46,885 nt of DNA from Candidatus Latescibacterota bacterium. Its GTDB lineage: Bacteria; Krumholzibacteriota; Krumholzibacteriia; Krumholzibacteriales; Krumholzibacteriaceae. Below the pieces are notes generated by a model. The model made no database searches, was not told the origin of the DNA, and worked only from the letters and a program-made list of their open reading frames with translations. The position numbers were made by a program, and so were the translations under genes. Shown piece by piece: positions 38,795 to 44,409 of this stretch (positions within the stretch are counted from its first letter, which is position 1; every line of letters starts with the position of its first letter). Where the stretch lies: contig JAHOYU010000057.1 in NCBI GenBank assembly GCA_019038625.1, positions 1-46,885 on the forward strand, given 5' to 3'.

Positions 38795-39340
38795 ATGTCT
38801 AACATACGACGTTATGTCTATAAAAGACGAGCTATAGCCTACAAAGGCGGTAAGTGTGAGCTGTGTGGGTATGACAAATGCGAGAGGGCATTAACGTTTC
38901 ATCATCGCAACCCAGAAGAAAAGTCTTTCTCCATAAGCGGAGGCCATTGTCGTTCGTGGAAGAGCTTCTGCGCTGAAGTGGACAAGTGCGATTTACTATG
39001 TATGAACTGTCATATGGAGGTTCACGAACAGTTAGACAAAGAAGAACACCTGTACCAAGAAAGAGCAAGATTGCCTAACAAAGAGTGTTTGACTTGTGGC
39101 AAATTATTTCATGCTAGACGTGTCGATGCTAAATACTGTAGCACGCAGTGCTCGGGCAAAGCGGCACGAAAAGTAGAAAGACCTTCGAAGCACAATTTAG
39201 CGTTACTGATGACAGTAAATGGTTGGTCGCAACTGGGTAGAATGTTCGACGTCAGTGGGAACGCAGTCAAGAAGTGGGCCGTAAGTTACGGATTAGGAAC
39301 GCGCGCCGGTAGCTCAGTGGTGAGAGCAGGGTCCTTATAA
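38795..39340 (+). CDS. HNH homing endonuclease within split tRNA
   Basis: This 181-residue protein has an N-terminal HNH core (CELCGYDKCE, TFHHRNPEEKSF, CDLLCMNCHMEVHEQ), a zinc finger (CLTCGKLFHARRVDAKYC then CSGKAARK) and a C-terminal helix-turn-helix (WSQLGRMFDVSGNAVKKWAVSYGL) for site recognition. The ribosome site GAGAGG (38781-38786) begins at the junction with the tRNA half. Its last 38 bases run into tRNA-Ile(TAT), and the stop TAA lies in that tRNA's anticodon loop. Probably it cuts uninterrupted tRNA-Ile(UAU) genes, allowing copying of the insertion. Confidence 0.87.
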   Translation: MSNIRRYVYKRRAIAYKGGKCELCGYDKCERALTFHHRNPEEKSFSISGGHCRSWKSFCAEVDKCDLLCMNCHMEVHEQLDKEEHLYQERARLPNKECLTCGKLFHARRVDAKYCSTQCSGKAARKVERPSKHNLALLMTVNGWSQLGRMFDVSGNAVKKWAVSYGLGTRAGSSVVRAGSL

Positions 39341-39375
39341 GGCTCAGGTCGTAGGTTCAATTCCTACTCGGCGTA
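39303..39375 (+). tRNA. tRNA-Ile (anticodon TAT), inside the insertion
   Basis: Acceptor GCGCCGG/TCGGCGT, anticodon stem GGGTC/GGCTC with loop CTTATAA, T loop TTCAATT, discriminator A. It overlaps the HNH gene end by 38 bases. Same anticodon as the split tRNA but a different body, so it likely has a separate origin. Confidence 0.9.
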
Positions 39376-39389
39376 TTTTAGTAAGATAA

Positions 39390-39432
39390 GTCTTATAAAC
39401 CGGAATAGAGGGTTCGGGTCCCTCCAGACGGA
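39390..39432 (+). pseudogene. Split tRNA-Ile(UAU), 3' half
   Basis: GT completes the 5' anticodon stem, then loop CTTATAA (anticodon TAT), stem ACCGG, T arm GAGGG TTCGGGT CCCTC and acceptor CAGACGG with discriminator A. It pairs perfectly with the 5' half at 38751-38781. Because the halves lie 608 bases apart on one transcript, they could still in principle assemble in trans, but this is unproven. Confidence 0.85.
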
Positions 39433-39436
39433 CTAT

Positions 39437-39520
39437 GCCTCTGTGGTGGAAATGGTAGACACGACAGGTTTAGGCCCTGTTGCTCGCAAGGGTGTGGGGG
39501 TTCGACTCCCTCCAGGGGCA
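39437..39520 (+). tRNA. tRNA-Leu (anticodon TAG)
   Basis: Acceptor GCCTCTG/CAGGGGC, anticodon stem ACAGG/CCTGT with loop TTTAGGC, long variable arm (class II), T loop TTCGACT. Confidence 0.94.
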
Positions 39521-39525
39521 TTATC

Positions 39526-39597
39526 GCTGCTGTAGCTTAACGGTAAAGCGTTCGCTTGGTAAGCGGAAGGATATGGGTTCGACTCCCATCGGTAGCT
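39526..39597 (+). tRNA. tRNA-Thr (anticodon GGT)
   Basis: Acceptor GCTGCTG/CGGTAGC, anticodon stem TTCGC/GCGGA with loop TTGGTAA, T loop TTCGACT, discriminator T. Confidence 0.93.
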
Positions 39598-39600
39598 TGC

Positions 39601-39682
39601 GCCTCTGTGGTGTAATTGGTAGGCACGGCAGGCTTAAGCCCTGCTGCTTTCGGGCGTGTGGGTTCGAATCCCTCCAGGGGCA
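39601..39682 (+). tRNA. tRNA-Leu (anticodon TAA)
   Basis: Acceptor GCCTCTG/CAGGGGC, anticodon stem GCAGG/CCTGC with loop CTTAAGC, long variable arm, T loop TTCGAAT. It shares the acceptor of tRNA-Leu(TAG), so the two probably arose by duplication. Confidence 0.94.
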
Positions 39683-39714
39683 TGGTACACAATACCTTTT
39701 GCAAGGGGAAGAAC

Positions 39715-41109
39715 ATGGCGAAGTTGAAGCTAGGAATAGTGGCGGATGCAGGATCGCCGACAGGATTTTCAACAGTCACACATAACATAGCGTGGGCACT
39801 GCAAGAATCCGGTGAGTACGACATAGAAATTTTAGGAATCAACTTCGACGGCAAACCAAATGAATGGTCAAAGAAGTTGTCAATGTGGCCAGCACGTTTG
39901 GGCGGAGACTTTCTTGGAATAGGCTATGTCAGTCAGTTCTACGAAGAAGTGAAACCGGACGTGTTGTTTTTGTTTCAAGACTTTTGGAACATTTCACAAT
40001 ATCTACCGAGACTTCCTCAGAACGCTCCAGGTGTAGTTGCATATTACCCAGTAGATGCGCCGAATATTAAAGGACAGTACATGCTAGGTATGGGCGCTAC
40101 AACAGCGACAGCATGCTACACAGAGTTCGGCGTACAAGAGTCAATGAGGGCAGCTAAAGAAGCCTGGAAGACAGTGCAGGAGCAGGCTGCTCAATCTGAT
40201 TTGGATCTGCTGAACTTCATAACTGTGGAGATCGGCGGAATGAATGATAAAGTTGGTGACAAAGTTGGTGGAGGCCAGGTGATTGTGCCGGTGAAACGAT
40301 TACGTCAGCTGTGCAAACCAGAAGGATACACGGTCATACCTCACGGAGTGGACGTATCAATTTTCCACCCAGTGCCGACAGCTGACGCTAGAGAGAAATT
40401 GAAGATACAAAAAGATTGGTTTGTTGTGGGCAATGTAAACCGCAACCAGTCCCGGAAACGTCAAGATCTGACTATCAGAGCTTTTGCTAAATTTGCGGAA
40501 GACAAACCTGATGCCCGATTGATCTTACATTGTGTGCGAAATGATCCTCGCGGATGGGATCTACATCAATTAGGCGTATACTACGGTGTGGATGATAAGA
40601 TTATAATGACGCATGCGTTGTTCGATGGTGCACGGGCCACAGAAGAAGAGCTTAACTATATCTACAACAGCTTTGATGTTCAGATTAATACGTGTGGTGG
40701 TGAGGGTTGGGGATTGACGAACTTCGAAGGCGCAGCTTGCGGAACAGCACAGATCGTACCGGATTGGTCAGCAACAAAAGAGATCTGGGAAGGTACCGGC
40801 CTGCTGATTGATGTTGCTGAAGTGCGACATGAGATGTCGATGATCAACACCATGCAAGCAGTGATCGACTCTTCGCATGCTGCTTCGTTGTTGAATGAGC
40901 TGTACGAAGATAGGCTCAAACTTGCGAAGGTCGGAGCGGATTGTTTGGCTGTTACGCAGAGACCTGAATACAAATGGGAGAATGTAGGTAAGCAGTTTGA
41001 TAAGCTGTTCAAAGCCTCAGCAGGAAAGCCGCCCAAGTCTGGTGAGGTAGCCTTAACTCATGACGGCGTACAGAAGTTGAAGAACGCTAAGAAAATGCAG
41101 TTTTCATAG
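39715..41109 (+). CDS. GT4-family glycosyltransferase
   Basis: This 464-residue GT-B enzyme starts at ATG 39715 after AAGGGG. Seen: GIVADAGSPTGFSTVTHNIAWAL at the N-terminus (acceptor domain), VIPHGVDVSIFHPV, VGNVNRNQSRKRQDLTIRAF at the start of the donor domain, and GEGWGLTNFEGAACGTAQI containing the E-x7-E-like donor motif. This pattern is diagnostic of retaining GT4 enzymes. It stands alone within the second tRNA array, far from the other carbohydrate genes. Confidence 0.92.
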   Translation: MAKLKLGIVADAGSPTGFSTVTHNIAWALQESGEYDIEILGINFDGKPNEWSKKLSMWPARLGGDFLGIGYVSQFYEEVKPDVLFLFQDFWNISQYLPRLPQNAPGVVAYYPVDAPNIKGQYMLGMGATTATACYTEFGVQESMRAAKEAWKTVQEQAAQSDLDLLNFITVEIGGMNDKVGDKVGGGQVIVPVKRLRQLCKPEGYTVIPHGVDVSIFHPVPTADAREKLKIQKDWFVVGNVNRNQSRKRQDLTIRAFAKFAEDKPDARLILHCVRNDPRGWDLHQLGVYYGVDDKIIMTHALFDGARATEEELNYIYNSFDVQINTCGGEGWGLTNFEGAACGTAQIVPDWSATKEIWEGTGLLIDVAEVRHEMSMINTMQAVIDSSHAASLLNELYEDRLKLAKVGADCLAVTQRPEYKWENVGKQFDKLFKASAGKPPKSGEVALTHDGVQKLKNAKKMQFS

Positions 41110-41116
41110 AAGTAAT

Positions 41117-41197
41117 GTCTCTGTGGCGTAACGGCAGCCGCGCTAGTTTCAAAAGCTAGTCCTTTCGGGGGTGAGGGTTCGACTCCCTCCAGAGACA
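41117..41197 (+). tRNA. tRNA-Leu (anticodon CAA)
   Basis: Acceptor GTCTCTG/CAGAGAC, anticodon stem CTAGT/GCTAG with loop TTCAAAA, long variable arm, T loop TTCGACT. Confidence 0.92.
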
Positions 41198-41200
41198 TTT

Positions 41201-41232
41201 GCCGACGTAGCTCAATGGCAGAGCGCTGGTTT
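41201..41232 (+). pseudogene. Truncated tRNA, 5' half only
   Basis: Acceptor GCCGACG, D arm TAGCTCAATGGCAGAGC and 5' anticodon strand CTGGT are intact. The 3' anticodon strand and T arm are absent. CGTCGGT, able to pair with the acceptor, occurs at about 41272 inside the following mini-gene, but without a T arm beside it. Probably a broken tRNA. Confidence 0.7.
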
Positions 41233-41244
41233 ATACGAGGAATT

Positions 41245-41307
41245 ATGAATAAAGGTAACGGTCGATATATGCGTCGGTTACGACGAAAAGAAGGAAAGAG
41301 TTTTTAG
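41245..41307 (+). CDS. Basic 20-residue mini-gene
   Basis: ATG 41245 with a GAGGA ribosome site encodes MNKGNGRYMRRLRRKEGKSF, very basic. It begins just after the truncated tRNA, and its TAG stop ends on the first base of tRNA-Thr(TGT). It could be a nucleic-acid-binding micropeptide or a chance frame in rearranged tRNA sequence. Confidence 0.35.
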   Translation: MNKGNGRYMRRLRRKEGKSF

Positions 41308-41379
41308 CCTTCCTAGCTTAATGGCTAAAGCGATGCCCTTGTAAGGCATTAGATGGGGGTTCGAATCCCTCGGAAGGCT
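41307..41379 (+). tRNA. tRNA-Thr (anticodon TGT)
   Basis: Acceptor GCCTTCC/GGAAGGC, anticodon stem ATGCC/GGCAT with loop CTTGTAA, T loop TTCGAAT, discriminator T. Confidence 0.94.
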
Positions 41380-41380
41380 T

Positions 41381-41464
41381 GGGATGCGGGCGTTGGACCG
41401 ATCCCCAACGATACAATGCTGAATAACTGACCTAAAGGCCAGGCAGCGGCGTGTTCCGCATCCC
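41381..41464 (+). ncRNA. Structured RNA, 84 nt, 9-bp terminal stem
   Basis: A perfect terminal stem GGGATGCGG/CCGCATCCC encloses two hairpins: CGTTGG-ACCGATCC-CCAACG and CTGACC-TAAA-GGCCAG within GCTG/CAGC. It fits between tRNA-Thr(TGT) and tRNA-Thr(CGT) with 1 and 3 bases to spare. This is the most compactly folded RNA candidate of the set. Confidence 0.72.
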
Positions 41465-41467
41465 TTT

Positions 41468-41540
41468 GCCGGTGTAGCTCAACTGGAAGAGCATTCGTTT
41501 CGTAAGCGAAAGGTCAAGGGTTCGAATCCCTTCATCGGCT
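41468..41540 (+). tRNA. tRNA-Thr (anticodon CGT)
   Basis: Acceptor GCCGGTG/CATCGGC, anticodon stem TTCGT/GCGAA with loop TTCGTAA, T loop TTCGAAT, discriminator T. Confidence 0.94.
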
Positions 41541-41561
41541 TACCTGAAAAGGGGAGTAAAG

Positions 41562-41729
41562 ATGGCACGATTCGTAATGAGGATGAAATGTGTGTTGTGC
41601 GGCAAAGTGTACCGGCCGTCTCAGATAGTAGGAGGGTGTCCTAAATGCGGAAACGTCAGGTTTGATGGGTACATGAAACGTTGGTACTGGTGGCACCGAC
41701 TAAAGGCTTGGATTGTTAAGAAACTGTAG
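41562..41729 (+). CDS. Small zinc-ribbon protein
   Basis: This 55-residue protein has a GGGGAG ribosome site. CVLCGKVYRPSQIVGGCPKCG forms a compact CxxC-CxxC zinc ribbon (residues 10-30), and the rest is basic and Trp-rich (RWYWWHRLKAWIVKKL), possibly amphipathic. Such ribbons bind nucleic acid or act in protein contacts. The family is not identified. Confidence 0.75.
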   Translation: MARFVMRMKCVLCGKVYRPSQIVGGCPKCGNVRFDGYMKRWYWWHRLKAWIVKKL

Positions 41730-41735
41730 CGACAC

Positions 41736-41804
41736 TGCCCCGTCCACGAGGGTGGCAGCCGTTTCTAACTCGGTGAATCATGGGTTCGACTCCCATCGGG
41801 GCAT
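41736..41804 (+). tRNA. Candidate amber suppressor tRNA (anticodon CTA)
   Basis: Acceptor TGCCCCG/CGGGGCA is perfect. D stem CCAC/GTGG has a short 4-base loop. The anticodon stem GCCGT/TCGGT closes with a U-U mismatch, and loop TTCTAAC gives anticodon CTA, which reads UAG. T arm ATGGG TTCGACT CCCAT, discriminator T. U1-A72, G2-C71, C3-G70 and U35 resemble this phage's tRNA-Gln genes, so charging with glutamine is likely though the discriminator is U not G. A shift of the loop by one base would give TCT (Arg), but that frame breaks the stem. Confidence 0.75.
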
Positions 41805-41838
41805 TGGCAGTGCAGTATAAACCAAACCAGGAGGGAAC

Positions 41839-42192
41839 ATGACGTAGAAGGATTTGTTTTCAGATGAACGGCTAAGAGAAGTGTACCGTAATAGTGTTTG
41901 GAGGGCTGTGAATACTAAGACTGGTGAGATGGCAGCTGGAGGACAGTTGTTACAATTCGATAGTAAAAGCTCATACCTATTATGGCGAGCCGAATGGAAA
42001 CGTGTTTGGAAACTACGAAGTGAAGAGCAGAAGAAGTTACGTATTACGTTGTCTAAGCCGCACGATGCGAAATCAGGTTGGCTACAGGGACAACGATATG
42101 TGAACAAAATGCATCTGCGGGTGTTATTGCAAGCACGGCGTCAAGGTAAGATCTTGTCGCAGCAGATGAAACAGTTAGTACTTGTAAGTTAA
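41839..42192 (+). CDS. Basic protein with in-frame TAG as third codon
   Basis: An AGGAGGG ribosome site and ATG 41839 open a frame whose third codon is TAG (41845-41847), then continue for 114 more codons to TAA. Read with glutamine it begins MTQKDLFSDERLREVYRNS. The protein is basic and helical (SSYLLWRAEWKRVWKLRSEE). A TTG at 41854 in the same frame is the only near alternative start, poorly spaced from the ribosome site. Because a candidate amber suppressor tRNA lies 34 bases upstream, expression could depend on that tRNA. A pseudogene is the simple alternative. Function of the product unknown. Confidence 0.65.
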
Positions 42193-42229
42193 GATCACGG
42201 GTTCCGTGAGTCTGACTTGCGGAATCTTT

Positions 42230-42313
42230 GGATGGTTCCCATAATGGTATTGGAGCGGTTTGCTAAACCGTCAGGGCTACCGCCCTTTGCAGGTTCGAAT
42301 CCTGCACCATCCG
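42230..42313 (+). tRNA. tRNA-Ser (anticodon GCT)
   Basis: Acceptor GGATGGT/ACCATCC, anticodon stem GCGGT/ACCGT with loop TTGCTAA, long variable arm, T loop TTCGAAT. First of four Ser tRNAs in a row. Confidence 0.94.
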
Positions 42314-42316
42314 TAC

Positions 42317-42400
42317 GGAAGTGATCCGAATGGTTGAGGGGCCCGTTTCGAACGCGGGTACGGCCTACGGGCTTTGCAGGTTCAAGTCCTGTCACTTCCT
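42317..42400 (+). tRNA. tRNA-Ser (anticodon CGA)
   Basis: Acceptor GGAAGTG/CACTTCC, anticodon stem CCCGT/GCGGG with loop TTCGAAC, long variable arm, T loop TTCAAGT. Confidence 0.94.
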
Positions 42401-42403
42401 CTT

Positions 42404-42485
42404 GGAGAATCTGAGCATAGGTGGGCTCACCTGGTTTGAAACCAGACAGCCGAAAGGTTTGGGGGTTCGACTCCCTCATTCTCCG
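42404..42485 (+). tRNA. tRNA-Ser (anticodon TGA)
   Basis: Acceptor GGAGAAT/ATTCTCC, loop TTTGAAA, long variable arm CAGCCGAAAGGTTT, T loop TTCGACT, discriminator G. Confidence 0.93.
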
Positions 42486-42488
42486 TAA

Positions 42489-42589
42489 ACCGGCAGGTTG
42501 GTAGACCTTGTAACGGGTTGCGCGACGGCGTAATACTGATACAAAGGTGACACTAGAGGATAAACAGACAGCCCTCTGCCTCTTCCGGT
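42489..42589 (+). ncRNA. Structured RNA, 101 nt, before tRNA-Ser(GGA)
   Basis: A terminal stem ACCGG (42489-42493)/CCGGT (42585-42589), continued by AG/CT across a mismatch, encloses an 8-base-pair stem ACCTTGTA (42505-42512) / TACAAAGGT (42540-42548, one bulged A) and AGAGG/CCTCT. No gene. It sits between two Ser tRNAs with 3 bases on each side. Confidence 0.65.
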
Positions 42590-42592
42590 CTT

Positions 42593-42678
42593 GGAAGCAC
42601 CAGCCGATCGGAGACGGCAGCGCCCTGGAAAGGCGCCGGTCCTAACAGGCCTTGTGGGTTCGACTCCCACTGTTTCCG
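42593..42678 (+). tRNA. tRNA-Ser (anticodon GGA)
   Basis: Acceptor GGAAGCA/TGTTTCC, anticodon stem GCGCC/GGCGC with loop CTGGAAA, long variable arm, T arm GTGGG TTCGACT CCCAC. It is the last tRNA of the second array. Confidence 0.94.
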
Positions 42679-42699
42679 TTGACTCTAAAAGGAGGCAGT

Positions 42700-42831
42700 A
42701 TGCCCAAGAAAGACGGAACAGGTCCAGAAGGAAAGGGCCCAAAGACCGGAAGAAAAGAAGGAAACTGTAAAGGCGCTAGTAATAAAGGACGAGGCCTAGG
42801 AAAAGGTCGCAGACAGGGACGCAAATCCTAA
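42700..42831 (+). CDS. Small basic Gly/Lys-rich protein (DUF5320-like start)
   Basis: This 43-residue protein has an AAGGAGG ribosome site. MPKKDGTGPEGKGPKTGRKE resembles the opening of the DUF5320 proteins, whose sequence is similarly glycine-rich with DGTGPxGxGPxTGR. The rest is Lys/Arg/Gly-rich. Probably binds nucleic acid or is a disordered tail; function unknown. Confidence 0.6.
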   Translation: MPKKDGTGPEGKGPKTGRKEGNCKGASNKGRGLGKGRRQGRKS

Positions 42832-42855
42832 AATATTTGACAGAATGGATGAACG

Positions 42856-43395
42856 ATGTCCAGGAGTACTTTAGTACTAAATTCGGCGTACCAACCTCTA
42901 GGGGTAATCACACCTGAAGAAGCTATCGCGTTGGTGTACCAAGAAAAGGCGTGGGTGTGGGTGGAAGATGACTCAAGACCTTATCGTTCGGTGCACCAAA
43001 CCATTAACGCTCCTCTAGTAGCAATACTGTACCACTACGTCAAGCCTGACAGTCTTCAGTTCAAGTCAGAGAAGCTGGCCAACCCGAACCTCTTCCGAAG
43101 AGACAACCATCGCTGCCAGTACTGCGGCAGGTATAAGTCTGATCTCGAGAGTTGGGAAAAACTGACCAGGGACCACATAATCCCGCGCGATCGTGGAGGT
43201 CCTGACGTCTGGACTAACGTAACTACTGCTTGTTCAACGTGTAATCACGACAAAAACAACCGTACCCCAGCCGAGGCCGGTTTGAAACTACTAACACGAC
43301 CGACCGCACCATCAACGTGGGTCATTCGGGGCAAGAATAAGCTATCTGCGGAGCAGCTACAGCTGGCTGAGGAAATATTGGGTATGCATGCATAG
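42856..43395 (+). CDS. HNH endonuclease (McrA-like type)
   Basis: This 179-residue protein differs from the homing enzymes above. N-terminal residues 1-75 (LVLNSAYQPLGVITPEEAIALVY) precede the nuclease core: CQYCGR, LTRDHIIPRDRGGPDVWTNVTTACSTCNHDKNNRTPAEA, giving HNH with full zinc CxxC pairs. This arrangement is common in phage and bacterial HNH proteins whose roles include restriction-like and packaging-associated cleavage. It sits next to a metalloprotease-like gene before the tail-gene terminator. The precise role is open. Confidence 0.85.
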   Translation: MSRSTLVLNSAYQPLGVITPEEAIALVYQEKAWVWVEDDSRPYRSVHQTINAPLVAILYHYVKPDSLQFKSEKLANPNLFRRDNHRCQYCGRYKSDLESWEKLTRDHIIPRDRGGPDVWTNVTTACSTCNHDKNNRTPAEAGLKLLTRPTAPSTWVIRGKNKLSAEQLQLAEEILGMHA

Positions 43396-43403
43396 GAGAT
43401 TGA

Positions 43404-43751
43404 ATGAACGCTCCCTGGCCCAAGATTCCTTCCAAGATAAAAGGCGTAATAACTGATACCACAGTAAAAGTAGCACCTCCAGGCTTCGATGCTGATGCTT
43501 TCGAAGTACGAGGACTGTATGATGCAAGCCAAGAGCCGCCGGTGATTTATGTCGGCAACTGGCTGCCAACTCATGCCCAGTGGCAGGTCTTTATTCACGA
43601 ATTACTGCACAAACTAGAGGATGATGCCGATCTAACCTTGATTGACAAGGACATTGACGATGAACCTTCAGGCAAGAACATCTATGACCGCTTAGCGACA
43701 GCGTTTTTGGCTACCTGGAGACTAAATAATTGGAAACTGCCTGGAGAATGA
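43404..43751 (+). CDS. Zincin-like metallopeptidase domain protein
   Basis: This 115-residue protein contains FIHELLHKLE (about residues 61-70), a clear HExxH zinc-binding and catalytic motif of zincin-type peptidases, in a short domain also seen in phage-associated HExxH proteins. A third metal ligand is not obvious; an acidic run (EDDADL) follows. It starts 8 bases after the HNH stop with a GGAG site. Possible uses include processing of virion proteins or host factors. Confidence 0.78.
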   Translation: MNAPWPKIPSKIKGVITDTTVKVAPPGFDADAFEVRGLYDASQEPPVIYVGNWLPTHAQWQVFIHELLHKLEDDADLTLIDKDIDDEPSGKNIYDRLATAFLATWRLNNWKLPGE

Positions 43752-43781
43752 GCGTACTTGAACAAAGTACGCTTTTTCTTT
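43751..43781 (+). terminator. Intrinsic terminator closing the accessory island
   Basis: A perfect 9-base-pair stem AGCGTACTT-GAACA-AAGTACGCT is followed by TTTTCTTT. It starts at the last base of the metallopeptidase stop codon and separates the accessory island from the next tail genes. Confidence 0.92.
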
Positions 43782-43802
43782 GCGTAAAACCCTCGGTCAA
43801 GA

Positions 43803-43818
43803 GGACTTATTTATAGGG
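43803..43818 (+). promoter_or_regulatory. Candidate phage promoter-like motif, copy 4
   Basis: GGACTTATTTATAGGG matches the motif at 5325, 16359 and 34177. It lies after a terminator and 88 bases before the distal tail gene, in an otherwise gene-free stretch (43782-43905). CGCTCT/AGAGCG pairs span its downstream region. Confidence 0.5.
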
Positions 43819-43905
43819 CGCTCTCACAGGAAGTAGTTACTACGCGGTTGCGGGAACAGGCATTTTAGAGCGTATCCTGCCTGCCTGCAGTGTTAGGAGG
43901 TAGCT

Positions 43906-44397
43906 GTGGGATTTTATGTTGCTGAGGCCGATTCGGCCGGTTTGATTAATCTTGGAACTGCGAGTCTGCTGACTCCGGGCCCTACCTACCCTGATTACCC
44001 CAATAGATTTGAAACTACTACACACGTTTCCCAAGACGGAAATGTGGTAGTTCAGGCACCCCTAAAAGACGAGCGTATTCGCCATTGGGTCTGGAAAAAT
44101 TACCGTTATACGGTCAATAGGTATCCAGCATTGTTTAGTCAGCTATTACAGCTGCATTACAAGCTGCGCTTACAGGAAGATACCCCCAAATCCCCGTGGG
44201 TATTCCTCAAAGAGGATGTCAGCAACAACTTCGGCAAACTGGAATTTGCAGCTGGAGTATGGACGTTGAATGAAGATTACATTCGTGTCAAAGTAGTAGA
44301 CGTCACGCAGAATGTAGCGCATGAGGGTGGGAATGTCAAGTACGACGAAACTCGTTTGTCGTTTGTGATAGACGATAATACCTGGAATGTTTTCTAG
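43906..44397 (+). CDS. Tail protein, probable distal tail component
   Basis: This 163-residue beta-rich protein starts at GTG 43906 after TAGGAGG. It follows the tape measure in the reconstructed tail order (island ignored) and precedes the large tail-tip gene, the usual place of the distal tail or tail-hub adaptor protein. Residues 60-90 (RIRHWVWKNYRYTVNRYPAL) are rich in aromatics. No motif is diagnostic; the call rests on order and length. Confidence 0.6.
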   Translation: MGFYVAEADSAGLINLGTASLLTPGPTYPDYPNRFETTTHVSQDGNVVVQAPLKDERIRHWVWKNYRYTVNRYPALFSQLLQLHYKLRLQEDTPKSPWVFLKEDVSNNFGKLEFAAGVWTLNEDYIRVKVVDVTQNVAHEGGNVKYDETRLSFVIDDNTWNVF

Positions 44398-44409
44398 AGG
44401 TGGAATTTT

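Larger units (their letters stand above)
38782..39389 (+). mobile_element. 608-bp insertion splitting a tRNA-Ile gene
   Basis: This insertion lies between anticodon-stem bases 29 and 30 of a tRNA-Ile(UAU) gene. It contains an HNH endonuclease gene (38795-39340) and a complete tRNA-Ile(TAT) (39303-39375). It looks like a homing element that carries its own replacement for the tRNA it breaks. There is no group I intron sign: the 5' boundary is CCG rather than a U, and removing it exactly would need bases the ribozyme rules do not provide. Confidence 0.7.

Noticed and set aside
38782-39389. Group I intron interrupting tRNA-Ile
   Set aside because: The 5' boundary is CCG with no U before it, no conserved P/Q/R/S core was seen, and the insert contains a complete tRNA. 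A homing insertion fits better.
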